A DNA stretch of 64,000 nucleotides. Source: Arthrobacter woluwensis (lineage in GTDB: Bacteria > Actinomycetota > Actinomycetes > Actinomycetales > Micrococcaceae). Location: the NCBI RefSeq assembly GCF_900105345.1, contig NZ_FNSN01000004.1, positions 186,001 to 250,000 on the forward strand. The letters are read 5' to 3'. Numbering within the stretch: position 1 is the stretch's first letter; every line of letters starts with the position of its first letter. The position numbers were made by a program, and so were the translations under genes. Shown piece after piece: positions 1 to 7,865 of the stretch. The notes under the pieces were generated by a model, which saw nothing but the letters and a program-made list of their open reading frames with translations, ran no database searches and was not told the origin of the DNA.

Positions 1-181
1 CCGGCCCGATCACCACGCCCTTGGACGCGCCGATGTTGGACAGGATCACGATCACCGCCATGATCGCGAGCAGGATCCCGAAGAACGGGCTGCCGATGGA
101 GGCGTAGCTCGGGGCTTTGACGGTGGAACCGGTGGCGGCGCCCTGCTGGGAGGGAGGCACGGCGGTGTTCTCGGCGTTCAT
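1..181 (-). CDS. Probable queuosine-precursor (VUT/YhhQ family) transporter, N-terminal part
   Basis: Only the first 60 codons lie in the window; the gene runs off the left edge. The ATG is at 181. A Ser/Thr/Gln-rich cytoplasmic start is followed by the first membrane helix, which begins after GSPFFGILL and includes AIMAVIVILSNIGASKG. The SNIxAxKxV pattern straight after helix 1 is what I associate with the VUT/YhhQ family of queuosine-precursor transporters. The diagnostic later motifs (the DGGxxxFPL region) are outside the window, so another polytopic transporter is possible. It is divergent from the gene at 502. Confidence 0.5.
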   Translation of the reverse strand, partial: MNAENTAVPPSQQGAATGSTVKAPSYASIGSPFFGILLAIMAVIVILSNIGASKGVVIGP

Positions 182-501
182 GTGATTCTCAATTCAGGTG
201 AAGGGCCGTCAGCCCCACGACGTGCGCGGCAGCGTCGGGGTCGGGCCCGGAAAGTGGTTCGCCAGGGTCGTCGGACCCCGCTGTATTAGCACTTGGAGAG
301 ATCCCGGCTCGGCGGAATCCCTCCGGTATTCTCCCACGACGCGTGAGCCGGCCGCAGAGGGGTCGTAAGCTCCGGCAGCTGCCGGCCGCGCGTGTTCCGG
401 CCCCGATGGGCAGCGCTCCCCATGTCCCGCCCGGCGGCGCCGTAGTACCGTGACCACAAACCCGGCGATCAGACGCCGAGGCGACGAACCCCGGAGACGA
501 C
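182..501. other. Gene-free divergent promoter region
   Basis: This 320-bp stretch separates the leftward transporter from the rightward type VII-like operon. It should hold both promoters. Short overlapping reading frames exist but are Arg/Pro-rich and have no supported start. A TAGTAC hexamer about 55 bases upstream of the ATG at 502 could be a -10 element. I see no long repeat or riboswitch-like motif. Confidence 0.4.
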
Positions 502-1374
502 ATGACAGCCGCGATGACGGATCACTCGCTTGACCTGAATGTGCTCAGCTGGGCGCTCGCTGTGGAGAAGGCCTCCAGAGCCTCGAATGCGCAGCCGCCT
601 GTTGCCGCTCTGCCGGATCCGCTCGCGGATCTCACCGACGAGCAGCGGCAGGCGCTCGAAGCTGAGCTTCACGCCGCAGGCATCACGGACGACGACGGCG
701 CCCTCACCCCGGATTGGCAGCGGACGCTGACGCGCACGGCCGAAGCCCCGCTCACCCTCGAGCTGGTGGCGCGGAGCTCCGGCGTCTCGGTGCACTGCGA
801 CGTGAGCCTGGCAGGTGGCTCGGGACTGGCCCGGACCACCTCGCGAACAGTGCGGGAGCTCCCGGACGGCAGGATCGTCACGGAGGCGGTCGGCGAGCGC
901 ATGGCCGTGACGGAGTTCTCCGAGGAATCGCTCTGGGCGGTGGTGTCCGCGGCGCTGCCCGGCTTCGCCGAACTGACCTCCACCGCGATGCCCTCCATCG
1001 ACCGGGAGGAACGCATCCCTGTCACGGCGTCGGAGCTGGCCGCGGTGAACGCCGCCACACGGGCCACGGTGCAACTGTCCGTGGCCGCCGGGCGGCAGAT
1101 CGCCACCGGCGTCCCGGACCCCGGGTCCCCGCTGTACCGCTCGGTGCATCTCTGGCTTCTGACGGATCGCCTGTTCGAGGTGCGGACGACGCCCGGCCGG
1201 CAGGTGGACGGCGGTGCCGACGGTCAGAGCTCCCCAGCAGCCGTGCCGCAGGGCCGGCCCGGGGTCGTGCTCATCCCACAGGAACCCGGAACCCTGGCGC
1301 GGCAGCTCGTCTGGGACGTCCTGGGCGCTCAGCAATTCCTGAGCAGCGCCGCGGAAGGCGGTGCTCGCTCATGA
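502..1374 (+). CDS. EspG-like type VII secretion chaperone (tentative)
   Basis: A soluble 290-residue protein with no signal peptide or membrane helix. The ATG at 502 follows a GGAG ribosome site. The start (DLNVLSWALAVEKAS), the short helical segment DEQRQALEAEL, and alternating beta-like stretches such as LTLELVARSSGVSV resemble the EspG fold, whose members keep ESX substrates soluble before export. The resemblance is at the level of overall pattern, not a single catalytic motif. The stop overlaps the next start in ATGA (1371-1374), so it is translationally coupled to a gene with a WXG100-type domain, which is the expected position for such a chaperone. An immunity or accessory role is the alternative. 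Confidence 0.45.
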   Translation: MTAAMTDHSLDLNVLSWALAVEKASRASNAQPPVAALPDPLADLTDEQRQALEAELHAAGITDDDGALTPDWQRTLTRTAEAPLTLELVARSSGVSVHCDVSLAGGSGLARTTSRTVRELPDGRIVTEAVGERMAVTEFSEESLWAVVSAALPGFAELTSTAMPSIDREERIPVTASELAAVNAATRATVQLSVAAGRQIATGVPDPGSPLYRSVHLWLLTDRLFEVRTTPGRQVDGGADGQSSPAAVPQGRPGVVLIPQEPGTLARQLVWDVLGAQQFLSSAAEGGARS

Positions 1375-2765
1375 GCCTGTTCGGCATGGACGTGGAGCAG
1401 GGCAAGGCCTTCGGCAAGAAGCTCGACCAGGGCGCCGACCGGCTGGCGCAGCTCAGCAAGGACATCAGCTCCTCGCTCGCATCCTCACCCTGGAAGGGGC
1501 CCGATGCGGACGGTTTCAAGAGCGAGTGGAACGGTCATCGACACACTCTCACCGCGGCGTCGCACGCCCTGCACGCCGCGGCCCGGACCATGCGCGAGCA
1601 GGTCCGCGAGCAGGAAGTGGCCAGCAAGAACGCCGGCGACGGGCGGCCCCACGGCGGGGGCGGCGGGAATCCGTTCGAGCAGGCGTGGAACTGGGTCATC
1701 AACGACTCCCACTCCCCCGTGCACAACCTGGTCTCGGCGCTGGGCCAGGAGGCGTCAGCGCTCGGGAACTTCGGGCACATGGCGTGGAACTCCCTGATCC
1801 ACGCCGAGCCGCCGTCGCTCACGGAGCTGGTCGCGGGAGGGGCGCTCCTGGTGGGGTCCACCCTGAATCTCGCCGCCACCACCAATACGCTCGGTCTCGC
1901 CAACCCCCATCTCTTCGACGACGGCACCCCCTACGCCGGGGACCCGCAGTTCGTGGGCGTCTACGATCCGGCGTCGCACGGCAAGCAGCCCCCGCTGATC
2001 GACGGGCATCAGAACACCCCGTTGCCGACCAACCTGGCCAACATCCTTCGCGGGGTCACGGCCACGTATGACGACACCGGCAAATCCGGCGTCCCGGACA
2101 ACGCCGTCCGCATCACCACGGTGGACAAGGGCGACGGACCGGCGTACATCGTCAGCATCCCCGGGACGCAGAACTGGAATCCGCTGTCCGGTTCGGACCC
2201 CATGGACCTCACCGGAAACCTAGAGACGGCCTCCGGGAACCTGTCCACCATGAGTCAGTCCGTGCGGCTCGCCATGGAGAATGCCGGAATCCCCGAGGGA
2301 GCCCCGGTCATGCTCGTCGGCCACTCGCAGGGCGGCATGACCGCGGCGGCCCTCGCTGCCGATTCGGGATTCCGGGACCGGTTCAACCTCACGAACGTCA
2401 TCACGTACGGTTCGCCGGTCGACTCGACCCACATCCCGGACAGCGTCAACACCCTGGAGATCCAGCACGAGACCGATGTGGTTCCCCAGCTCGACCTGGG
2501 GAACGCGAAGCCGCTCGGCCCCCTGGTCGTGCCCTGGACGAGGGACAACAGCGGCACCGTGGTGACGCTCCCGAATCCCCCCGGCGTGGGGCCTCTCGAC
2601 GCCGCGGGCAACCACGACTTCAACAACTATGCGAACTCGGTGGAGCGCTATGCGAACACCTCGGACCTGTCCGCATACCAGAACGACCCTTCAACCCAGC
2701 GCTTCATCACCGACGATCTCAGCCAGGTGAGTTCGACGGTGTCCAACATCGGCCGGAGACAATGA
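1371..2765 (+). CDS. WXG100-type domain fused to an alpha/beta-hydrolase (lipase) domain; candidate type VII effector
   Basis: 464 residues. The ATG at 1371 overlaps the upstream stop; the reading frame extends further upstream but that part is only an antisense-like shadow of the first gene. Residues 1-90 form a helix-turn-helix hairpin with the turn SPWKGPDADGF, giving W41-x-G43, the hallmark of WXG100 proteins. A Gly-rich linker (about 97-102) follows. The C-terminal half is an alpha/beta hydrolase: GHSQGG with Ser319 as nucleophile, Asp369 in HETDVV and His415 in AGNHDF as the likely triad, as in class 3-type lipases. There is no Sec signal, which fits type VII export. Known precedent: type VII lipase toxins exist in Firmicutes (TslA). 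No ESX core gene lies in the window, so the exporting machine must be elsewhere if this reading is right. Confidence 0.7.
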   Translation: MSLFGMDVEQGKAFGKKLDQGADRLAQLSKDISSSLASSPWKGPDADGFKSEWNGHRHTLTAASHALHAAARTMREQVREQEVASKNAGDGRPHGGGGGNPFEQAWNWVINDSHSPVHNLVSALGQEASALGNFGHMAWNSLIHAEPPSLTELVAGGALLVGSTLNLAATTNTLGLANPHLFDDGTPYAGDPQFVGVYDPASHGKQPPLIDGHQNTPLPTNLANILRGVTATYDDTGKSGVPDNAVRITTVDKGDGPAYIVSIPGTQNWNPLSGSDPMDLTGNLETASGNLSTMSQSVRLAMENAGIPEGAPVMLVGHSQGGMTAAALAADSGFRDRFNLTNVITYGSPVDSTHIPDSVNTLEIQHETDVVPQLDLGNAKPLGPLVVPWTRDNSGTVVTLPNPPGVGPLDAAGNHDFNNYANSVERYANTSDLSAYQNDPSTQRFITDDLSQVSSTVSNIGRRQ

Positions 2766-3199
2766 AACCCATGAGAAGACTGAAATTGATCCTGCTCGCG
2801 GGAACCCTGATCGCCTTGCTGAGCGCGTGCACGGGCGGGGCTAAGCCGGACGACGGCGCGCTGGCGCAGAAGTACAAGGCCGCCGTCGCGTCGCTCCCGC
2901 ACGTCTCCTCGGTGGACAGCCAGTACTCGACCAAACAGGGCATGGGCCGGACCGGCACGGTCGACATCAAGGCGGACACGAGCGACGACGCCGCGCTGAA
3001 GGAGCTCATGCGGCAGGCCTTCCCGGCCATCGTGAAAGCCGCGGACGGCGACCCTGAAGCGTCGCTGACGATCCTGGTCACCGCCGCGGACGGCTCGGGC
3101 TCCTACTCGCCGTCCGTCCTCGGGTATTCGGGTGGGAACACCCTCAGCAGCTACCGCGAGTTCCTCAAGGCCAACCCGAACCCCGGCATCGCGGGGTGA
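2762..3199 (+). CDS. Small lipoprotein, candidate immunity or partner protein
   Basis: 145 residues, not recognised as a named family. The N-terminus is a lipoprotein signal: MRRLKLILLAGTL, then LLSAC with the acylated Cys at residue 23. The mature part (about 120 residues) is a small mixed alpha/beta domain with segments VSSVDSQYS and EASLTILVTAADGSGSYSP. Its ATG overlaps the stop of the lipase gene (ATGA, 2762-2765), making the third member of a tightly coupled operon. Encoding an extracytoplasmic lipoprotein right behind a putative exported lipase recalls the TslA-TilA toxin-immunity pair, where the immunity protein is also a lipoprotein. The function is inferred from context only. Confidence 0.6.
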   Translation: MKPMRRLKLILLAGTLIALLSACTGGAKPDDGALAQKYKAAVASLPHVSSVDSQYSTKQGMGRTGTVDIKADTSDDAALKELMRQAFPAIVKAADGDPEASLTILVTAADGSGSYSPSVLGYSGGNTLSSYREFLKANPNPGIAG

Positions 3200-3299
3200 C
3201 GCGACGGCGGACGCGACGCGCCCGCTGACCGATCGCCGTCGTCGTCCGCTGTCCACCCGCACAACGCGCGGGGGCCGCGCGCAGTGGGAGGATGGTGCC

Positions 3300-4148
3300 A
3301 TGACGTCGACCGAACTGCATTCCGAATCCCCCGCCATCGCGCTGACCATCGCCGGTTCCGAGGCGACCGGCGGCGCGGGCGCCCAGGCCGATCTGAAGAC
3401 CTTCCAGGAGCTGGGCGTCTTCGGCATCGTGAACCTGACCTGCATCGTCTCCTTCGACCCGAAGGACAACTGGAACCACCGCTTCGTGCCGGTGGATCAG
3501 CAGGTCATCGCCGACCAGCTCGAGGCGACGACGGCGGCCTACGGTCCCGAGTCGGGCGCCGGGAGCGTGCTGGACACCGTCAAGATCGGCATGCTGGGCA
3601 GCCCCGCCACGATCTCCACGGTTGAGACGGCGCTCCAGGGCGGCGGCTTCCGGAACATCGTGCTGGACCCCGTGCTGATCTGCAAGGGTCAAGAGCCGGG
3701 CCACGCCCTGGACACCGACCAGGCGCTCAAGGCCCAGATCCTGCCCCTGGCCACGTTCGTCACCCCGAACCACTTCGAGTCCGAATCGCTCTCCGGCATG
3801 ACCATCTCCACGGTCGATGACCTCGTCGAGGCCGCGAAGAAAATCCACGCCCTCAGCGGCGCTGCCGTGCTGGCCAAGGGCGGCGTGCGCCTGGCCGGCG
3901 ACGCCGCCGTCGACGTCTTCTACGACGGCGAGACCCTGGAGATCCTCTCCGAACCCAAGGTGGGCGACGTCGCCGTCTCCGGCGCCGGCTGCTCGCTGGC
4001 CGCCGCGGTGACGGCCGGGCTGGCCAAGGGCGCCACCCCGCTGGAAGCCGCACGCACCGCCAAGGCCTTCGTGACCCGAGGCATCGAGAACCGCGTGACC
4101 TCCGGAGCCCCCTTCACCGCCCTCTGGCAGGGCGGCGCCGGCGCCTGA
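3300..4148 (+). CDS. Pyridoxal / hydroxymethylpyrimidine kinase (PdxK/ThiD family)
   Basis: 282 residues, ATG at 3300 with weak GGAGG-like sequence upstream. Ribokinase-fold kinase that phosphorylates pyridoxal/pyridoxine or HMP. Visible motifs are the N-terminal LTIAGSEATGGAGAQADL (substrate/Gly-rich loop), KIGMLGS, the VLDPVLICKG strand, LVTPNHFES-type segment (VTPNHFESE), and the anion-hole/catalytic motif VSGAGCS near residue 230. In this family a GxGC motif is typical of ThiD and Gram-positive PdxK enzymes, which are hard to separate by eye. It stands alone and converges on the next gene across a very long palindrome. Confidence 0.8.
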   Translation: MTSTELHSESPAIALTIAGSEATGGAGAQADLKTFQELGVFGIVNLTCIVSFDPKDNWNHRFVPVDQQVIADQLEATTAAYGPESGAGSVLDTVKIGMLGSPATISTVETALQGGGFRNIVLDPVLICKGQEPGHALDTDQALKAQILPLATFVTPNHFESESLSGMTISTVDDLVEAAKKIHALSGAAVLAKGGVRLAGDAAVDVFYDGETLEILSEPKVGDVAVSGAGCSLAAAVTAGLAKGATPLEAARTAKAFVTRGIENRVTSGAPFTALWQGGAGA

Positions 4149-4159
4149 CCCCGGCCCAC

Positions 4160-4230
4160 CCCCGCGCGAGAGAACAGATGGCGCCCCTACCCGGCCTGGG
4201 TAGGGGCGCCATCTGTTCTCTCGCGCGGGG
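4160..4230. repeat. 71-nt perfect palindrome (33-bp stem)
   Basis: Arms 4160-4192 and 4198-4230 are perfect reverse complements (33 bp) around a 5-nt loop GGCCT. It lies between two convergent genes and could act as a two-way terminator, but there is no T-tract and the stem is far longer than the classical terminators elsewhere in the window. Its total length is close to that of four other palindromes here. Confidence 0.9.
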
Positions 4231-4242
4231 AGGAGGAGCCGC

Positions 4243-4725
4243 CTAGGAGCTGGTCACGACCTCGTTGAGGCTCGCAAGGCCCGATTCGAAGTCCTTGCCC
4301 ACCATCTTGTCCATGCTGAACACCTTGGCGAAGATCTTGGACAACAGGGTCTTGTTCTCGCCGCTCATGGTCCAGGTGACCTTGGTTCCATCGCCCTCCG
4401 GGACGAACGTGAAGAGCGTGTGGTTCTCGTTCTTGAAGGGCTTGAGGAAGTTGAGGCGGATGTCGATGGACCCGGACCCGTCGGTGCTGCCGGCCGGTTC
4501 GGTCATGGCCTCGATCAGCATGGCGCCCGATCCGGCCTTCTTCCCCTCCCACGAGTACGCCGCGCCGCGGCCCGACTCGGGGCCGCTGTAGTTCTTGGTC
4601 ATCGCCGGGTCGAGCTTCTCCCAGGGCGACCAGGCGCCCCAGAGGTGGAAGTTGTTGACGTGGGCGAAGACGTCCTGGGGTGCGGCCTGGATGAAGGCGC
4701 TGCGGGTGACGGCGAAGGTGCTCAT
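4243..4725 (-). CDS. SRPBCC family protein (polyketide cyclase/AHSA1-like)
   Basis: 160 residues, START/SRPBCC fold that encloses a hydrophobic pocket. The opening VTRSAFIQAAPQDVFAHV (strand-helix typical of the family), NNFHLWGAWSPWEKLDP, the central FTFVPEGDGTKVTWTM strand and the long C-terminal helix with KDFESGLASL match the fold. Members bind lipids or small aromatics, and the ligand here cannot be told. It is monocistronic, convergent with the kinase gene. Confidence 0.8.
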   Translation of the reverse strand: MSTFAVTRSAFIQAAPQDVFAHVNNFHLWGAWSPWEKLDPAMTKNYSGPESGRGAAYSWEGKKAGSGAMLIEAMTEPAGSTDGSGSIDIRLNFLKPFKNENHTLFTFVPEGDGTKVTWTMSGENKTLLSKIFAKVFSMDKMVGKDFESGLASLNEVVTSS

Positions 4726-5007
4726 GCGATCAGCTTAAGCCCCGCCGCGAGCGTCGTCACGGGTGTTCTCCCCACGTGACCGTCATGACCCGCGACGCCG
4801 GCGCACCCACCGCCGTCGAACGCCGCCGCTGCCAGCCGTCGCGTCAGCGCAACGGCCAGAGCAGGGCCCGGATCCCTCCATCCGGCTGTTCCGGGACGGG
4901 CGGCGGCCACGGCGAACCGCCACCGCCTGCCCGGTCTCCGGCCGGCAGGCCGGGCCAGCTCGCACTGCCGGACGGACCACTTCTGAACGGATCCACCGCT
5001 CCCCCTC

Positions 5008-7719
5008 TCAGATCTCCGAGGCGTCGACCACCGGCGCCTGGTACCGCACCCCGAGGGCCGCGAAATGCGCCCGACCGCAGGCCATCTTGCGCTGCTCCTC
5101 CGGACGGAGGGCGTCCTGACGGTGCGTGGACTTGGTCTCCGCCACCACGGCGACGTCCCGCAGCCGCCCATCCCTGAGCTCCATCTTGAGGACCGCCCAG
5201 TCCGGGTTGTACCCGCCCACCGGGGTGGGGATCCGGAACCGTGGCGGGAGCTTGAGGAACAGTTTCACGTCACCGTCCGCGTCCCCATCGGCGAAGCGGT
5301 CGTCCAGCCCGCGGGCGAAGTCCCGCTCCACCTCGGAGTCGACCCGGACATGACTCACGATCGACCCCTCCACGCCCACCACGTGCCGGGCGTCAGCCTC
5401 GCCGTCCAGATCCCGCAGGATCTCCAGCGGCCATTCGGCGTGCTCCTGCTCGTCCACCCGGTGGTAGCGGATGCCCTGGACCATGAGGGCACGACGGGAC
5501 TCATTGATGACCCGTGCCAGCAGGTCCAGCACCGCCTGCGGGTTGACCGTCAGCTCCTCCGCCCGGCCCGACGCCGTGACGAGGCCCGCGAGCGTGGCCC
5601 GGGTGAGGCCGGTCTCGCGCTGCAGGTGGCCCAGGACGTCGGGGATCCTGGGCGCCGTGTCCACCTGCCCGGCGTCCTGGAATCCGTGCACCATCCGGGC
5701 GCCCACCCCTCCCGCGGCCCCCGGGCCGCCCCGCGTCATGCCGAGCACCGCGTCACCGACCACGAGCCGCGGCGCACTGACGGCGGGTTCCCGCCGCAGC
5801 CGCTCGACGACGTCGGCCCGGAGGGTTCCGGCGTCAAGGCTCACCTCGTACCGCGTCCGCGGGTTGATGCTCCGCCACAGCGCGCGGAAGGCCGGGTCGT
5901 CCGCGAGCGCGGTGAGCTCCGGCACCTCGACGTGCACCTGGGCGCGCTGGTCGCGGATGCGGCCGCCGTCGAACGTCACGCCGGTCTCGTCCTCGATCTC
6001 CGCCTGCAGGGCGCGGGCGAAGTCGTCGTAGTGCTCATTGGCGATGACCGTGAGCCGGTTGACCGCGGGGTCGAAGCAGCGCTCGCCGTTCTCGTGCACC
6101 GGGAGGCGGAGGCCGCGCCCGATCTCCTGCCGCTTGCGGTCCACGGACACCGATTCGTTGAGGGTGCAGATCTGGAAGACGTTGGGGTTGTCCCAGCCCT
6201 CCCGCAGCGCCGAGTGGCTGAAGATGAACCGCCGCGGGTTGCCGTGCTCCAGAAGCTTCGTCTTGTCCCGCATGATCTCGTCGTACGCGGTCTGGTCGTC
6301 AGCGGTCGTCCCCGACGTGTCACGGGGCCGTCCCGCACGGTCCGTGGCGAAGTAGCCGGTGTGGACCGCGTCGACCTCGGGCAGGCCCAGCCCGGCGAAC
6401 CGCGGCTGCGCGGCGAGCTCCGAGTAGGCTTCTTCGAACCAGCGGCGGATCTTCGGCTCCTGCTCGCCGGTTCCGGTGTAGTTCGCGACCCGGTCGATGA
6501 ACACCACGGACAGCACTTTGACCCGGCGGCCCGGCTCGGGGAACTTCCGGCGCACCAGCACCTCGTGCTGCAGATGGCTCTCAACCGTGGCCCTGAGCTG
6601 GGCCTTCATGAGCGAGTCCCGGTCCACCCCGGTCCGCTCACCGACGCGGAGCACGCGGTCGTTGGCGAAGGTCACCTCGCCGGCACCGGCGTGGATGTCC
6701 TCGACCACCCAGCTGGCGTACCGTTCCAGCCCTCCCGAGAGCTCCTGAAGGTCCTGGCCCGCCCGGTCCAGCCGCACCGTCCTCCGCGCCACGCCATCCC
6801 CGGCCCGGACGTCGATCTCGACCGTGGCACTCACCCCGCCCCGGTCCGCGTCGACGGAGCGCACCAGGATCCCGGCCCGGTTGGGGTCGTGCTCCTGGAG
6901 GACCGAACGGACCACGATCTGCTTGACCAGGCCCAGGTCGTACGCCCGCACCGGGTCCAGCGTGTACAGCTGGTGGTGGCGGTCCTTGTGAGTGGCCGAA
7001 TAGCGGAGGGTGAAGAGCGGCCTCAGCTGGCGCAGTGCCTCCTTGCTCTTCCTGCTCTCCATCTTCTGCGGTTCGTCGAGGATGACGATCGGCCGGGTCT
7101 CCGCGAGCAGGCTGATGCCCCGGCCCAGCCCTTCGAGGTCTTTGTAGAGGACGTTCCCGGCCTTGTTGAAGGACGCCAGGGTCATGATCAGGACCTTGAG
7201 CTCGCTGTCCCGGTTGAAGCTGCGGATCCTGCTGATGTCCTTTGAGTCATAGACCCAGGCGTCGAGGCTCTGATGGTCGAAGAGCTCTGCGAAATGCCCG
7301 TCCATCGCGCGGAGGCTCTGCAGCACGCCCTCGCGGATCGCGACGGAGGGCACCACGATGATGAACTTCCGCCAGCCGTACCGCTCCCGGAGCCGCCGGA
7401 TGGTGCGGAGGTAGACGTAGGTCTTGCCGGTTCCGGTCTCCATCTCCACGCTGAAATCGAGCGATCTCAGCGCCTCGTCCCGGGCCTCCTCGGGGACGAA
7501 GTTCTCCGTCCTGCCCTGCACGGCGCGTAGGTTCTCCAGGATCTGCTCCGGCGGGATCGCCAGCCGGTTCCCCACCCCGCCCCCGGAGAACAGCACGCCT
7601 TCCTCCTCGAGCGCGGTGCCGAACGACCCCTGGGCGAGCGGCTGCCCGCTGAACAGCTCGACGACGGCGTCCACCGCCGCGAGCTGGTGCGGCTGAGTGG
7701 CGTCGAAGGTGAGTTCCAT
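5008..7719 (-). CDS. res: Type III restriction endonuclease, Res (helicase-nuclease) subunit
   Basis: 903 residues. The ATG at 7719 is preceded by AGAAAGAAG; an upstream extension of the frame is unsupported. It cuts DNA together with Mod after ATP-driven communication between two sites. SF2 motor motifs in order: Walker A GTGKT (residues 96-100), VILDEPQKM (the DEPQ form of motif II usual in type III Res), the motif V/VI region SHSALREGWDNPNVFQI and GRGLRLPV. The C-terminal nuclease has the PD-(D/E)xK layout: GGYNPDWAVL followed by VVAETKST. All key residues are present, so it should be active. It follows mod with a 146-bp gap on the same strand. Confidence 0.93.
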   Translation of the reverse strand: MELTFDATQPHQLAAVDAVVELFSGQPLAQGSFGTALEEEGVLFSGGGVGNRLAIPPEQILENLRAVQGRTENFVPEEARDEALRSLDFSVEMETGTGKTYVYLRTIRRLRERYGWRKFIIVVPSVAIREGVLQSLRAMDGHFAELFDHQSLDAWVYDSKDISRIRSFNRDSELKVLIMTLASFNKAGNVLYKDLEGLGRGISLLAETRPIVILDEPQKMESRKSKEALRQLRPLFTLRYSATHKDRHHQLYTLDPVRAYDLGLVKQIVVRSVLQEHDPNRAGILVRSVDADRGGVSATVEIDVRAGDGVARRTVRLDRAGQDLQELSGGLERYASWVVEDIHAGAGEVTFANDRVLRVGERTGVDRDSLMKAQLRATVESHLQHEVLVRRKFPEPGRRVKVLSVVFIDRVANYTGTGEQEPKIRRWFEEAYSELAAQPRFAGLGLPEVDAVHTGYFATDRAGRPRDTSGTTADDQTAYDEIMRDKTKLLEHGNPRRFIFSHSALREGWDNPNVFQICTLNESVSVDRKRQEIGRGLRLPVHENGERCFDPAVNRLTVIANEHYDDFARALQAEIEDETGVTFDGGRIRDQRAQVHVEVPELTALADDPAFRALWRSINPRTRYEVSLDAGTLRADVVERLRREPAVSAPRLVVGDAVLGMTRGGPGAAGGVGARMVHGFQDAGQVDTAPRIPDVLGHLQRETGLTRATLAGLVTASGRAEELTVNPQAVLDLLARVINESRRALMVQGIRYHRVDEQEHAEWPLEILRDLDGEADARHVVGVEGSIVSHVRVDSEVERDFARGLDDRFADGDADGDVKLFLKLPPRFRIPTPVGGYNPDWAVLKMELRDGRLRDVAVVAETKSTHRQDALRPEEQRKMACGRAHFAALGVRYQAPVVDASEI

Positions 7720-7865
7720 GGGCTTCTTTCTGAAAGGTCGGGCGGGTGAGGGGCGGCTGATGCGGCTCCCGGATGAAACCGTGGCAGCGGCCAGAGGGGC
7801 CGGCCGTCCCGGCCCCTCTGGACGTCCCGGCGCTCTGGCCGCGATCACACCGTCGCCGCGCACGA

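Noticed and set aside
714-1370. 219-codon upstream extension of the WXG100-lipase frame
   Set aside because: It overlaps the EspG-like gene, is Arg/Ala-rich, and would place the WXG hairpin in mid-protein; the ATGA overlap start at 1371 is much better.
4726-5007. Coding region between the SRPBCC and res genes
   Set aside because: Frames here are Arg/Pro-rich on both strands with no start supported by a ribosome site.
5065-7245. 726-codon open frame on the plus strand opposite res
   Set aside because: Shadow of the res gene caused by high GC; composition is Arg/Gly/Val/His-rich with no domain, while the minus strand has all type III motifs.
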